A stretch of 64,000 nucleotides of DNA from an uncultured Oscillospiraceae bacterium (lineage in GTDB: Bacteria; Bacillota; Clostridia; Oscillospirales; Oscillospiraceae). The notes beneath the pieces were generated by a model. It made no database searches. It had not been told where the DNA came from and was given only the letters and a program-made list of their open reading frames with translations. Below, one piece after another: positions 24,994 through 35,196 of this stretch; the stretch's first letter is position 1, and the number at the start of each line of letters is the position of its first letter. The position numbers and the translations under genes were made by a program. The stretch lies in assembly GCA_934667815.1 (NCBI GenBank), contig CAKUMO010000010.1, forward strand, positions 17,811-81,810. Reading direction: 5' to 3'.

Positions 24994-27321
24994 ATGAAAC
25001 GCCTTCTTCCCCTGCTGCTGTGTCTCACGCTGCTTCTGACGCTCGCAGCCTGCGCCGTCAAGCCCGAGCCGACACAGCCGCCCGCCTCCGAAGCGCCGAC
25101 CGAGCCTGCCGAGCAGGAGCGCTACGCGCAGGCCATCGCACTGCTTTCGGAAAAGCAAGCGCTCAAGGTCGAGTCCGAGCTGACCTATAAGCGTACCGTC
25201 GGCGGCGAAACGCTCAAGGAGAGCATCAAGCGCATCGCAGCCTACTCCGGCCTCGGAACGAACGCGCTGCAATCCTATGTCAAGAACGATATGCGCCTCG
25301 GCGCAAGCAAGTTTACCTATAACGAATCGTACACGGACGGCGCGGTCTTTGTCTCCTACAACCGCTCGAACATCACCTCCACCGGGCGCTACTGCGCAGA
25401 GCTGTCTGCCGAGGATTATCTGGCGCGTGAGTTGCCGGTCGTGCTGCTGCATCTTGAAAATTACGGCAAGCTCGAGCCGGCGCCGCAGGCCAACGGCGAG
25501 ACGCTCCTTACTCTCTCCGAGGCGACCGCACTGGAGCCTTGGGTTGCCTCCGAGGACGCCGTTTTGAAGGAGGCCTCCGCCACGGTCACACTGACTGCCG
25601 ACGGTCAGATTGCCGCCGTTACCTACAACGCCGTCTACCGTCAGGGCGCGACGGACGTGGACATGCAGGTGCAGTGCAGCTATTCCGACCCTGGGGACAC
25701 GGATTTTGACCGCGTTCCCACCGCTCCGGACGGCTACCAGCAGCTCGCGGACATCGACGCCGTTCTGCTGCTCCTGCGCAGTGGACTGCTGATGGAAAAC
25801 GCCATGCTGCGCGGCGCACAGTATTCGATTCAGATTGCCAATGAACTGGCGCAGGCTTCAATCGTCAGAACCGGCAACTGCAACGAATACGAGCTGGATG
25901 GCGACTACCTGTTCCACAGCGATTTTCAGGTTGTTTTCAACAGCACCGCCACCGGCGAGCAGCAGACGACCACGGTTTCCGAGGATTACAACGACGGAAT
26001 CTATACCTACACGCTAGACGGCGAAGCCACACAGAGTGATTTTTCTGACGACACTTATTTTCACAAGCTGGTGACGGACGATCTGTCCGCATACTTCTGC
26101 ACGCCCTCTCTGCTGACGGACGCAACCGTAACCGACACGGGCGACTGCTGGCTGATCGAATGCACCTTTGATCCCGCCGCAGGAGACGCACTGGAAACCA
26201 AATATTGCAGCTATTTCTATGACGACAGCGGCTTCCTCCGCAATGAGACCGAGGACTATTCCACGCTGCACCTCACCGCTGCCGTTGCCTTGGAGAAGGA
26301 CAACTATCTGCCCACCTCCTTCACGCGGGAGTTTGTCGGTACATACACCTACAACGGCATGCCAGCTTCCGTGATCGCAAATGAAACCTCCGTCTTCCGT
26401 CTGAGCACACCCGAGCTTTACCGCGAGATCACCGGCGAGGATCTGCCTGAGGAAGCGCCTGCCGAGCCTGCCACGCCGCTGTTCTACGAGGTCACAGGGC
26501 AGAACGGCGAGAAGCTCTATCTTCTCGGCACCATCCACGTCGGCGACGAACGCACGGCCTATCTGCCGCAGGAAATCTACGACGCTTTTGATGCCGCCGA
26601 TGCGCTGGCCGTGGAATTTGACACGGACGAATTCCTGGAAATGCTTGGAAACGACCCCGAGCTGGCTGCAAGCGTAGCAAAAGCCTATGTCTACGAGGAC
26701 GGCAGTGAGATTTCCAAACACCTCGACGAGCAGCTCTATCAGGATGCGCTTGCAAGGCTGAAGGCAACCGGCAGCTACAATGTCGCTATGCCATCGATGC
26801 GCGCTTCTGTCTGGACGAACATTCTTGAGCAGTTCTTCCTCCGCCTCGGCCGGACGCTGGACGCGGAAAAGGGCGTGGACAATCGTCTGATGGCGCGTGC
26901 AAACGAAAAAGGAAAGGAAATTCTGAGCGTGGAATCCGGCGAAGCGCAGCTTGCCATGCTTATGGGCTTCTCCGACGAATTGCAGGCGGCGCAGTTGAAG
27001 GAGATCGTCAATACCACGAGCCACGCGTATATGTCCGGTGTGGAAGCTCTCTATGAAAGCTGGTGCCGCGGCGATGAGGCCGAGCTGACCGAGCTTGTCT
27101 CCGCGGACGATGAGGGGCTGTCTCCGGAGCTTTATCAGGAATACCACAAGGCCATGATTACCGACCGCAATGCGGGCATGCACGAGACCGCCGTGGGGTA
27201 TCTGCAAAGCGGCCGCACCGTTTTCTATGCCGTCGGTCTTGGGCATCTGCTCACGGACGAGGGTCTGGTCAATTCTCTGAGAGCCGCCGGTTATACCGTC
27301 ACACCGGTCAAATTCGGCTGA
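24994..27321 (+). CDS. TraB/GumN family lipoprotein
   Basis: A 775-residue lipoprotein. The signal peptide ends in a lipobox (TLAAC, Cys at about residue 20), so the protein is anchored on the outer face of the membrane. Residues about 40-480 form a beta-rich lipoprotein-type region with no recognised catalytic motif; residues about 490-775 are a TraB/GumN (PF01963) domain with LYLLGTIHVGDERTAYLP at its start and GRTVFYAVGLGHLL near its end, the conserved GxxH motifs of this putative metalloprotease-like superfamily. GAGAGGAG precedes the ATG; the earlier frame start is not used. A promoter-terminator pair lies in its leader. Confidence 0.85.
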   Translation: MKRLLPLLLCLTLLLTLAACAVKPEPTQPPASEAPTEPAEQERYAQAIALLSEKQALKVESELTYKRTVGGETLKESIKRIAAYSGLGTNALQSYVKNDMRLGASKFTYNESYTDGAVFVSYNRSNITSTGRYCAELSAEDYLARELPVVLLHLENYGKLEPAPQANGETLLTLSEATALEPWVASEDAVLKEASATVTLTADGQIAAVTYNAVYRQGATDVDMQVQCSYSDPGDTDFDRVPTAPDGYQQLADIDAVLLLLRSGLLMENAMLRGAQYSIQIANELAQASIVRTGNCNEYELDGDYLFHSDFQVVFNSTATGEQQTTTVSEDYNDGIYTYTLDGEATQSDFSDDTYFHKLVTDDLSAYFCTPSLLTDATVTDTGDCWLIECTFDPAAGDALETKYCSYFYDDSGFLRNETEDYSTLHLTAAVALEKDNYLPTSFTREFVGTYTYNGMPASVIANETSVFRLSTPELYREITGEDLPEEAPAEPATPLFYEVTGQNGEKLYLLGTIHVGDERTAYLPQEIYDAFDAADALAVEFDTDEFLEMLGNDPELAASVAKAYVYEDGSEISKHLDEQLYQDALARLKATGSYNVAMPSMRASVWTNILEQFFLRLGRTLDAEKGVDNRLMARANEKGKEILSVESGEAQLAMLMGFSDELQAAQLKEIVNTTSHAYMSGVEALYESWCRGDEAELTELVSADDEGLSPELYQEYHKAMITDRNAGMHETAVGYLQSGRTVFYAVGLGHLLTDEGLVNSLRAAGYTVTPVKFG

Positions 27322-27345
27322 TTGTTCTCTAACAAACGACACAAA

Positions 27346-27382
27346 GCAATCCCCGCAGCAGGCTTTCTGCTGCGGGGATTGC
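27346..27382 (+). terminator. Intrinsic terminator hairpin after TraB gene
   Basis: 16-bp stem GCAATCCCCGCAGCAG / CTGCTGCGGGGATTGC. Its normal T-tract is replaced by the start of a repeat element (CAGCTTGTCAAAAAAGTCC). Confidence 0.75.
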
Positions 27383-27584
27383 AGCTTGTCAAAAAAGTCC
27401 AAAGGGACTTTTTTTGACAAGCTGCCTGCAAAATTGCAAACTCTGAATTTGTATTTCTGATTATTATTTTGCAATTTTGGCCGCTGCGGCGGGTTATTGA
27501 ACGCGAAAGGGAACCCTAACGGTTCCCTTTCACTCTTTCCTTCCCTCCGAAACTTTCGGCCGGATAGAGGTTCTTTGACAATCT
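27382..27584. repeat. Interspersed repeat family A, copy 2
   Basis: Begins with a hairpin CTTGTCAAAAAAGTCC / GGGACTTTTTTTGACAAG, continues with the same AT-rich inverted repeat, GCGGCGGGTTATTGAACGCG stretch and GAAAGGGAACC hairpin as copies 1 and 3, and ends TTCTTTGACAATCTGA. It starts exactly at the foot of the terminator at 27346-27382. Confidence 0.88.
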
Positions 27585-27613
27585 GAAATCTATATCATCT
27601 ATGTCTCTATCTC

Positions 27614-29917
27614 TTATCGGTTGTTGAAATTTCTGCGCCAGTAATACTGCACGTCGTAGAATTCGTCTACGATCGTCTGCTGTTCCGGTGTCAGCTCCCG
27701 GCAGACCTGACCGTCCTGCACAACGATGCCGGTGGAGTGAATGTCCTGCATTTCGTGCATAAGCTGCGTTGTATACTGCGTGTAAGCATTGCCGGTATAC
27801 CCCGCCTGCTCAAAGAACAGATTCATCAGGAAGTTCGTGCCGATGGTCGGGCCGTCGCCCACAAAATCGTTACCGAGCACCTGCTTGGCTGCATCGTTCG
27901 CCCAGATCACATAGGGCGTGGAATAATAGTTGTAGAAGCCTTCGTCCGTTGCAAGGTCAAAATTGATTTCTGCCTCTGCATAGGCAGATTCCCGATCGCC
28001 CAAACCGGGCATATGATCCCCAAACAGGATCAGAACAACCGGCGCTTCACTCTCTCGCAGAGACGCAACCATGTCAGCAAGCGCATCATCAACATCATCG
28101 ATGATCGCAAGATAATTATTCAGATAGTGAAATGTTTCGTCGGAATAGCCCGGATTCTCCACAAAAGGATGGTCATATTCCTGTTGGTCGGAATACGGAC
28201 CATGCCCCTGAAATGTTACGTTAAAAGAGAAATACCACTCGCCGCGCGCAGCGGCATTCTCAAATTTCCTCACAACCTCCGGTAAGAGCACGCTGTCCTG
28301 GCTCATCTGCTCACCGCCGTTCAGCGCCTGATAGGTATCTTCGTCAAAATAATAGTGCTCGAAGCCAAGGCGGGGATTGATCTTGTCGCGGTCATAAAAC
28401 CACGAATAATATGGATGGCTGCCCTCGACCGTGTAGCCCTGCTGGCGGAAATACCATGCATAGGAATTGGTCTTACGAGAAAAGGTCGGCAGCTTCGTCA
28501 ACCCGGTCAAAAACTGCCGCTCCGGTGTATTCGTACCGCCAGCAAACGCATAGCTGAGCGTGTTGCCGCTGTAAGACTCCTTTTCCAGCGCGTGGAAAAA
28601 TTCATAAGGATCCTCTGTGAACGTCAATTCATAAAAGCGCGTAAGGTCGGAGTAGGATTCGAGCATACAGGCAATGACATTGACTTTTCTGTCCTCCGGA
28701 ATATCCTCATAGATGTACTGCGAAAGTGTGCTTTCTGCCCGCTCTGCATTGTAGCCGTCGGGAGCTCGGTCAAAAGCACTGCCGGTGCTGTGCAGAAAGG
28801 GATAGATAAAGCCGCGATTCTGGAACTGGTCGCTTGTGCTCCAATAGCTCTGGAAGGTCAGCGGGCGATAGGTCCCGTCATAAACGCTGTCGGAAAGATA
28901 GACCATCCGGTATCCGACCGCCGCGAACGCCAGCAGTGCAAGCACCGTAACGGCACGTGTCTGCGGACGGAAACGGCTTTTGCGGAAAAACAGCAGCACG
29001 GACACCGCCGCCGCAGCACCCGCAATCAGCCACATATCCGGCGTCAGGGTGATGGCATAGCTTCCCGTCATCGCTCCGGCCTCGCGTACAAGCTGAAGCT
29101 CCTCGAAAAGGAAGGGATCGCCGCGGAAAAACAACTTGAAATAGTTCACCCACGTCATAATCAGCGTCAGTGCCGAGGTGCCGAGCGCTGCGGCGCCCGC
29201 GCTCGAAAACAGATAGTACAGCAGGAACATCAGCCAGACCACAGGCGCGGCATTCAGCAGCAGCACACTTGGCGAGGAGAGATACGAGCGCAGCAAGGCT
29301 GACGGCTCAGACGCGCCGCGCGAGGCGTAATATAGTGACAGGAACGACAACAGCAGCGCATAAGCAAGCAGCAAAAGATGCGTCAGCGCCGCACGTCCTG
29401 CAACGTACCGGCGGTATTTTCTGAGATCTTCCGTCATCTTTCGCCCGCAGACATAGATTTTTTTCTCCGCGCTCTGCATCAGCGGCGAGTGCGGGGTTCC
29501 ATAGGCTGCGTAAGGTGCATCACCGGCCAGCTCCCGCTCCGAACGGTAATCGGAAAAACGTCCGATCTGCGCATCAAATTCATTAGCGTGCAGCGTGTGC
29601 GCTGCGCAGGCAGCCTCAAGCACCTGTCTCGGCTGGTCGGAGACGACTTCGACCTCCGGCGTTGGGAAACAGAGCTTCTGCTTTGCAAAGAAGTCCTTCA
29701 GCCGTTTTTCCGGCGTATGCACGCTTGACAGGAAGCGCCAGCGGCGCTCTAAATAGCGCGCGCGCCCGCTTAGGTGGAAGAAATACGCCAGATCTGCTGC
29801 AAAATTGCCCGGAACGAAACGCCAGAGGCTCGGCTGCCGCCTGCGGCAATAGGCAAAGAACTTCCGTTCCGGCCGTTTTTTATAAACAACATTTTCAAAA
29901 GCAACCAGTGCTCTCAC
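27614..29917 (-). CDS. LTA synthase-type sulfatase-fold membrane enzyme with degenerate HAD-like N-terminus
   Basis: 767 residues. The C-terminal half (about 400-740) is an extracellular alkaline-phosphatase/sulfatase fold of the LtaS family, which transfers glycerol-phosphate or related head groups: NVIACMLESYSD, GTNTPERQFLTG (with the nucleophile-type Thr), GSHPYYSWFYDR and LFGDHMPGLG are visible. Four to five membrane helices lie at about 175-345. The N-terminal 165 residues look like a HAD phosphatase: VAFENVVY aligns with the DxD box but has Ala and Glu instead of the Asp pair, and VVSDQPRQVLEAAC resembles motif II. GTG start with GGGAGGAG upstream. It follows the SBP lipoprotein gene by 28 bp. 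Confidence 0.82.
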   Translation of the reverse strand: MRALVAFENVVYKKRPERKFFAYCRRRQPSLWRFVPGNFAADLAYFFHLSGRARYLERRWRFLSSVHTPEKRLKDFFAKQKLCFPTPEVEVVSDQPRQVLEAACAAHTLHANEFDAQIGRFSDYRSERELAGDAPYAAYGTPHSPLMQSAEKKIYVCGRKMTEDLRKYRRYVAGRAALTHLLLLAYALLLSFLSLYYASRGASEPSALLRSYLSSPSVLLLNAAPVVWLMFLLYYLFSSAGAAALGTSALTLIMTWVNYFKLFFRGDPFLFEELQLVREAGAMTGSYAITLTPDMWLIAGAAAAVSVLLFFRKSRFRPQTRAVTVLALLAFAAVGYRMVYLSDSVYDGTYRPLTFQSYWSTSDQFQNRGFIYPFLHSTGSAFDRAPDGYNAERAESTLSQYIYEDIPEDRKVNVIACMLESYSDLTRFYELTFTEDPYEFFHALEKESYSGNTLSYAFAGGTNTPERQFLTGLTKLPTFSRKTNSYAWYFRQQGYTVEGSHPYYSWFYDRDKINPRLGFEHYYFDEDTYQALNGGEQMSQDSVLLPEVVRKFENAAARGEWYFSFNVTFQGHGPYSDQQEYDHPFVENPGYSDETFHYLNNYLAIIDDVDDALADMVASLRESEAPVVLILFGDHMPGLGDRESAYAEAEINFDLATDEGFYNYYSTPYVIWANDAAKQVLGNDFVGDGPTIGTNFLMNLFFEQAGYTGNAYTQYTTQLMHEMQDIHSTGIVVQDGQVCRELTPEQQTIVDEFYDVQYYWRRNFNNR

Positions 29918-29945
29918 GGTCTAAGACTCCTCCCGAAAATGATCT

Positions 29946-31505
29946 TTATTCTTCTGTCGGCGTATCCGACGGCTCCGTCTGCTCATAGGTACGGTCGGCA
30001 TCGGACAAGGTGCGCGCAGTCGCGGAGTTGTGGAACAGGCAGTCCACCGCCGGCGTGATAGACGAGAGCTTGCCGCGCGTGACATAGATCGCATAGCTCT
30101 TGAACACCACCGGGCAGATGGGCGCGGATTCCAGAATTTTGGTGCAAAGCTCGGGATAATTGCCGGAATTTTCCAAAGCGGCACTGCAGAGCTGCGTCAG
30201 CGCAGAGTCAGAAATCCCGCCATAATTCAGTTTTCCGTTAGAGGAAAAGAACTCTGCCAGATCAAAATTCGCCGTCAGGCGAACTTCTCCGAGATAGACA
30301 TCATATCCGCCCGACGAAAGCGCAGAGCGATAGGCATTGGCAGAGGCGGACTTGAGTCGAAGATACAGCCCGCACTGCCGGAAGGTCTCGATCAGCGCCT
30401 CAGCCACGGCCACGCGAGTCGGATCGTCCGAGCAAACCAGAAACACGCCCGGCGCTTCTTCGGAGGTCTCCACGCCGCTATTGTTCACCGCCGCCTGAAA
30501 GCGCGGCAGATCATAAGCGTATTTACCCGCGAGCTGCATGTCGTAGAGGTCGGAATCCGGCGAGCACGGCAGCACCGTCGGGAGGGCGAAGCCGCCATAA
30601 AAGCTGTTTGCGATGCTCTCGCGGTCAAGCATATAGGTCACGGCTGTGCGCAGCGTCTCAGAGGTAAAGGGGCCGCTTTTCAGATTGAAGCCCAGATAGT
30701 GCAGAACGGTCGTCGGCACCTCCCAGACCTCGAAATCGCAGCGGTAGCCAACCGAGGCGGCGGCATTCGGGTCGCAGTAGACCAAATCGGTGCCGCCGAA
30801 TTCAAAGTTGTCGCGCAGCTCGTTCGGCGTCTGCACGGCGGTCAGCGGAATCACATCCACCTTAGCCGCCGGTTCGCGCTCCTGCCACCAATTGCTGTTG
30901 CGGCGGATTTGTGCGCCCGCAAGGGCGTAAGGCCCGGTGCCGATGGGAGAATCGGCCTCCACGGTGTCGGCCTTGACAATAGGCACGTCCAGCATCAGGG
31001 AAAAATTCTCATAGGTCGCATTCAGCGTCACGGCAAAGCGCAGCGTGTCCAGCGCGTAGGCGCTCGTAACATGCGAAAGCCGCCCGGAATAGAGCTTGCT
31101 GCTGCGTGCCGCCGTAATCGAAGCCACGGCATCCTGCGCCGTCATTGCGCTGCCGTCGGAGAACGTAACGTCCGAAAGCAGCGTATAAGTATACGTCCGG
31201 CCATCCTCGGAGACCGCAAAGCTCTCGCACAGCAGCGGCTCGGCGCGGAACTGATTGGACACAACAAACAGGCTCTCGTAAAGCAGCGAGAATACCGCAC
31301 GGTTCACCGTGGAATTGCAGGTGAAGGGATTCAAGCCGAACTCCGGAAGATAGGACAGCCCGAAGCCGTCGCCCTTAACGGCCAGCGGCTCCGACGGCTC
31401 GGTCGGCGCTTCGGTCTCTGAGGACGGCGGCGCGTCGTTCTTTGCACAGGCGCAGAGCGTCAGGGTCAGAGCAAGCGCAAGCAGCAGTGCAAGACACCGC
31501 TTCAT
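29946..31505 (-). CDS. ABC transporter substrate-binding lipoprotein (family 5)
   Basis: A 519-residue extracytoplasmic solute-binding protein of the SBP_bac_5 (oligopeptide/nickel) class. Signal peptide and lipobox (TLCAC, about residue 20) come first; YESLFVVSNQFRAEPLLCESFAVSEDGRTYTYTL and DVTFSDGSAMTAQDAVASI are typical of the family. The start at 31505 (ATG with GGAGGCGGGAG) overlaps the pgeF stop by ATGA. No permease or ATPase genes are adjacent, so it may be an orphan binding protein. Ligand unknown. Confidence 0.85.
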   Translation of the reverse strand: MKRCLALLLALALTLTLCACAKNDAPPSSETEAPTEPSEPLAVKGDGFGLSYLPEFGLNPFTCNSTVNRAVFSLLYESLFVVSNQFRAEPLLCESFAVSEDGRTYTYTLLSDVTFSDGSAMTAQDAVASITAARSSKLYSGRLSHVTSAYALDTLRFAVTLNATYENFSLMLDVPIVKADTVEADSPIGTGPYALAGAQIRRNSNWWQEREPAAKVDVIPLTAVQTPNELRDNFEFGGTDLVYCDPNAAASVGYRCDFEVWEVPTTVLHYLGFNLKSGPFTSETLRTAVTYMLDRESIANSFYGGFALPTVLPCSPDSDLYDMQLAGKYAYDLPRFQAAVNNSGVETSEEAPGVFLVCSDDPTRVAVAEALIETFRQCGLYLRLKSASANAYRSALSSGGYDVYLGEVRLTANFDLAEFFSSNGKLNYGGISDSALTQLCSAALENSGNYPELCTKILESAPICPVVFKSYAIYVTRGKLSSITPAVDCLFHNSATARTLSDADRTYEQTEPSDTPTEE

Positions 31506-32308
31506 TCTCCCGCCTCCTTCAGCATGATGACCGCGGCCAGTGAACCGCGCTGATTTCCGACTCTGCGGTGCGACCAGAAGCGCTGTGGCTGACAGGCCGT
31601 GCAGTCGCAGGAGATGTCGATCTCCGTCACGCCCGCACGTCTGAGCCACAGGGCGTTGAGTCGTTTCAGGTCAACATAATATTTTTCGCCCGCCGGACGG
31701 ATCGCGCTCTGCGCCTCCGCGCCCAACGCGGCAAGCATGGCCTCCGGGACGTCGGAATCCGTCTCAAAGCAGCACTGCGAAATGCACGGGCCGATGGCCG
31801 CACGGAGATTCTCCGGACGGCAGCCGAACTCGCGCCGCATTGCCTCCACGGTGCGCGCAGCAATGCCCGCAGCCGTGCCGCGCCAACCTGCATGCGCCGC
31901 GCCGATGGCGCGCGCGACCGGGTCAAACAGGAGCACCGGCGTGCAGTCTGCCGAGAAAATGGTCAGCGCAACGCCCGGCTCGTCGGTCACAAGCCCGTCA
32001 CGTGCCTCCTCGACCGGATACACGAGGCCGCGCCCGCAGTCCTGTCTGCCTACTCGCTGCACGATGTCCGAATGCACCTGTTTTGTGAACACCGTGTTTT
32101 TCGGATCAAAGCCCACGGCAGCCCCCAGCCGGCGATAGTTCTCGCGAACGTTTGCCGGCCGGTCGCCCCGGTGTACACCGAGGTTCAGGCTGGCAAGCGC
32201 ACCCTCGCTCACACCGCCGAAGCGCGTGGAAAAGCAGTGCACCGCGCCCTCGAGCGCACTCGAGGTGAGATATTCCAGTTCGTTCTTCTTGTTTACATAA
32301 AAACTCAT
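31502..32308 (-). CDS. pgeF: Peptidoglycan editing factor / purine nucleoside phosphorylase (laccase domain)
   Basis: 268-residue DUF152/multicopper-polyphenol-oxidase-like protein (YfiH/YlmD). Metal ligands are visible in [21 protein letters not shown] and [13 protein letters not shown], and [12 protein letters not shown] is the family motif. Members have purine nucleoside phosphorylase/adenosine deaminase activity and, in E. coli, influence peptidoglycan fidelity. Both ends overlap neighbours as ATGA (secA upstream, SBP lipoprotein downstream), so it is tightly coupled in the secA operon. Confidence 0.95.
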   Translation of the reverse strand: MSFYVNKKNELEYLTSSALEGAVHCFSTRFGGVSEGALASLNLGVHRGDRPANVRENYRRLGAAVGFDPKNTVFTKQVHSDIVQRVGRQDCGRGLVYPVEEARDGLVTDEPGVALTIFSADCTPVLLFDPVARAIGAAHAGWRGTAAGIAARTVEAMRREFGCRPENLRAAIGPCISQCCFETDSDVPEAMLAALGAEAQSAIRPAGEKYYVDLKRLNALWLRRAGVTEIDISCDCTACQPQRFWSHRRVGNQRGSLAAVIMLKEAGE

Positions 32309-35040
32309 TTCTTGGCCTCGTCCTTGTCGCGGCAGCAGTATTTATACTTCTTCCCGCTTCCGCAGGGGCAGGGGTCGTTTGCGCCGATCTTGATTTTCTT
32401 GACCGGCTGCTTTTTGACGGTCTTGTCCGCGCCGCCCGTGGCGACGATGGTCGCCACCTGCTTGCGCTTGACGTCCTCCTGCGTGCGCAGACGGAACAGG
32501 AACAGGCGGCGCACGGTCTCCTCGCGGATGGCGTTAATCATGCCGTCAAACATGGCGTAGCCCTCGCGCTTGTAAGCCACGACCGGGTCGGTCTGGCCGT
32601 AGGCACGCAGGCGAATGCCCTGCTTGAGGTCGTCCATCGCGTCGATCTGATCCATCCAGTATTCGTCCACGACGCGCAGCAGGATGATGCGCTCGATCTC
32701 GCGCATGCGCTCGGCGCCGAATTCCTGCTCACGGCGGGCGTAGGTCTCGTGGAACAGCTTCTCGAGCGTGTCCTTGGCCTGCTGCTTGCTCATGGAAGCA
32801 TCCGGACGGAACGCGCCCTTGGCAAAATAGATGCCCTCAAACTTCGCGGTCAGCGGTGTGAGCTGCTCGGCGGATTCGGCGTGCTCGGACGCACCGTAGA
32901 CGTCCTCGACCTCGCTGTCGATGACGTATTTCATCATACCGTTGATGGTCGAGGAAAGGTCCTCTCCGTCGAGCACCTTCTGGCGCTGCTCATAGATGAC
33001 GCTGCGCTGGGTGTTCATGACGTTATCGTACTCCAGAACATTTTTACGGATCTGGAAATTGCGGCTTTCGACGGTTTTCTGGGCGTTTTCGATTGCGCTG
33101 GAGAGCATTTTCGCGTCGATGGGCGTGTCCTCGTCGATGCCGAGGCTGTTCATCATGCTCATCACGCGCTCCGAGCCAAACAGGCGCATGACGTCGTCCT
33201 CCAGCGACAGGAAGAACCGCGTTTCGCCGGGGTCGCCCTGACGGCCGGAACGGCCGCGTAGCTGATTGTCGATACGTCTCGACTCGTGGCGCTCGGTACC
33301 GACGATGAAAAGGCCGCCCGCCGCACGCACCTTCTCTGCCTCCTGTGCAATGGCAGCCTTGTGCTTGGCCAGCGCCTGCTTGAATTCCTCGCGCACGGCC
33401 AGAATTTCGGGGTCGGTCGTCTCGGCGTAGGAATTGGCCTCAGCGATCAGCTCCTCGGGCAACTCCTTCTTGCGCAGCTCGGACAGCGCCAGATATTCTG
33501 CGTTGCCGCCGAGCATAATGTCGGTACCACGGCCCGCCATATTGGTGGAGATGGTCACCGCGCCGAACTTACCGGCCTGCGCAACGATCTCGGCCTCGCG
33601 CTCGTGGTGCTTGGCGTTCAGGACGGTGTGCGGCACGCCCTCGCGCTTCAGGAGCTTCGACAGCAGTTCGGATTTTTCGATGGAGATCGTACCGACCAGC
33701 ACGGGCTGTCCCTTCTCGTGGCAGCGCTTGATCTGCTCGATGACCGCGCGGAACTTGCCCGCCTCGGTCTTGTAGACCACGTCGTGGTGGTCGATACGGA
33801 TGACCGGCTTATTTGTCGGGATCTCGACGATGTCAAGGTTATAGATCGCGGAAAACTCTTCCTCCTCGGTCAGCGCCGTGCCGGTCATGCCGGAGAGCTT
33901 TTTATAAAGGCGGAACAGATTCTGGAACGTAATGGTCGCAAGTGTCTTATTTTCGCTGGCGACGTTCACGCCTTCCTTGGCCTCGATGGCCTGATGCAGG
34001 CCCTCGTTGTAGCGGCGGCCGTACATCAGTCGCCCGGTGAATTCATCGACGATAATGACCTGACCGTCCTTGACAACGTAGTCGATGTCGCGCTTCATAA
34101 TGCCGCGCGCCTTCATTGCCTGATTGATATGGTGCGAAAGCGTGGTATTCTCCACGTCCGCGAGGTTGTCCACGCCGAAGTACTTCTCGGCCTTGGCGAT
34201 GCCGGAGGCCGTGAGCGAGACGGTGCGGGACTTTTCATCGACATAGTAGTCGCAGTCCAGATCGTCCTGAATTTCCTTTTCGTCCGTGGTGGCAAAAACC
34301 TTCTTTCGAAGGCCGGAGACAAAGCGGTCGGCCATTTCATAGAGCTTGGTGGATTCCTCGCCCTTGCCGGAGATAATCAGCGGCGTTCTGGCCTCGTCGA
34401 TCAGGATCGAGTCCACCTCGTCCACGATGACGAAATTGTGTCCGCGCTGCACCATATCGCCCTTGTAAAGCGCCATGTTGTCGCGCAGATAGTCGAAGCC
34501 CAGCTCGTTATTCGTGCAGTAGGTGATGTCGGCAGCATAGGCCGCGCGGCGTTCGTCGTTTTTCAGGTCGTGGACGATCAGGCCGACCGTCAGGCCGAGG
34601 AAACGGTAGACCTTGCCCATCCACTCCGAGTCACGCTTGGCCAGATAGTCGTTGACTGTGACGATGTGTACGCCCTCGCCCGTCAGCGCATTCAGATACG
34701 CCGGCAAAATGGCCACAAGGGTTTTGCCTTCACCGGTTTTCATCTCCGCGATGCGTCCCTGATGCAGCACGATGCCGCCGATGAGCTGTACGCGGTAGGG
34801 CCGCATGCCCAGCACGCGGTCGGCAGCCTCACGGCAGACGGCAAACGCCTCGGGCAGCAGCTCGTCGAGCGTCTCGCCGCTTTGATAGCGGCGCTTGAAT
34901 TCCTCGGTTTTTTCACGGAGCTGCTCGTCTGTGAGCTTTGCCATCTCCGGGCCGAGCGCCTCAATGCGCTGCACCTGCGGCATGAGCTTTTTAACCTCGC
35001 GCTCCGAGCGGGTACCGAACATTTTTGTAATGAGTCCCAT
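32305..35040 (-). CDS. secA: Preprotein translocase ATPase SecA
   Basis: ATPase motor of the Sec pathway, 911 residues. Walker A MKTGEGKT (about residue 100), DEAD-like [19 protein letters not shown], the preprotein cross-linking region, motif [10 protein letters not shown] in NBD2, helical scaffold [13 protein letters not shown], and the C-terminal SEC-C zinc site [13 protein letters not shown] are all intact. A TATAAT at 35085-35090 (minus) is the probable -10. It heads the secA-pgeF-SBP-LTA synthase run. Confidence 0.99.
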   Translation of the reverse strand: MGLITKMFGTRSEREVKKLMPQVQRIEALGPEMAKLTDEQLREKTEEFKRRYQSGETLDELLPEAFAVCREAADRVLGMRPYRVQLIGGIVLHQGRIAEMKTGEGKTLVAILPAYLNALTGEGVHIVTVNDYLAKRDSEWMGKVYRFLGLTVGLIVHDLKNDERRAAYAADITYCTNNELGFDYLRDNMALYKGDMVQRGHNFVIVDEVDSILIDEARTPLIISGKGEESTKLYEMADRFVSGLRKKVFATTDEKEIQDDLDCDYYVDEKSRTVSLTASGIAKAEKYFGVDNLADVENTTLSHHINQAMKARGIMKRDIDYVVKDGQVIIVDEFTGRLMYGRRYNEGLHQAIEAKEGVNVASENKTLATITFQNLFRLYKKLSGMTGTALTEEEEFSAIYNLDIVEIPTNKPVIRIDHHDVVYKTEAGKFRAVIEQIKRCHEKGQPVLVGTISIEKSELLSKLLKREGVPHTVLNAKHHEREAEIVAQAGKFGAVTISTNMAGRGTDIMLGGNAEYLALSELRKKELPEELIAEANSYAETTDPEILAVREEFKQALAKHKAAIAQEAEKVRAAGGLFIVGTERHESRRIDNQLRGRSGRQGDPGETRFFLSLEDDVMRLFGSERVMSMMNSLGIDEDTPIDAKMLSSAIENAQKTVESRNFQIRKNVLEYDNVMNTQRSVIYEQRQKVLDGEDLSSTINGMMKYVIDSEVEDVYGASEHAESAEQLTPLTAKFEGIYFAKGAFRPDASMSKQQAKDTLEKLFHETYARREQEFGAERMREIERIILLRVVDEYWMDQIDAMDDLKQGIRLRAYGQTDPVVAYKREGYAMFDGMINAIREETVRRLFLFRLRTQEDVKRKQVATIVATGGADKTVKKQPVKKIKIGANDPCPCGSGKKYKYCCRDKDEAKK

Positions 35041-35196
35041 ATTGCAAACTGACCTTTCGTCATGGATTTCTTTAGATTATTCCGATTATAGCACAATTGA
35101 AGGTAAAAGAAAAGCACGGCCGGGATTTTGAAACAGAAAGTTCAAAAATCAACCATCAGTATGTTGCGCAACCGCAGCTTTCCTGCTATCATTTCA

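Noticed and set aside
33286..35052. Plus-strand 588-codon frame over secA
   Set aside because: Antisense shadow; secA has full motif support on the minus strand.
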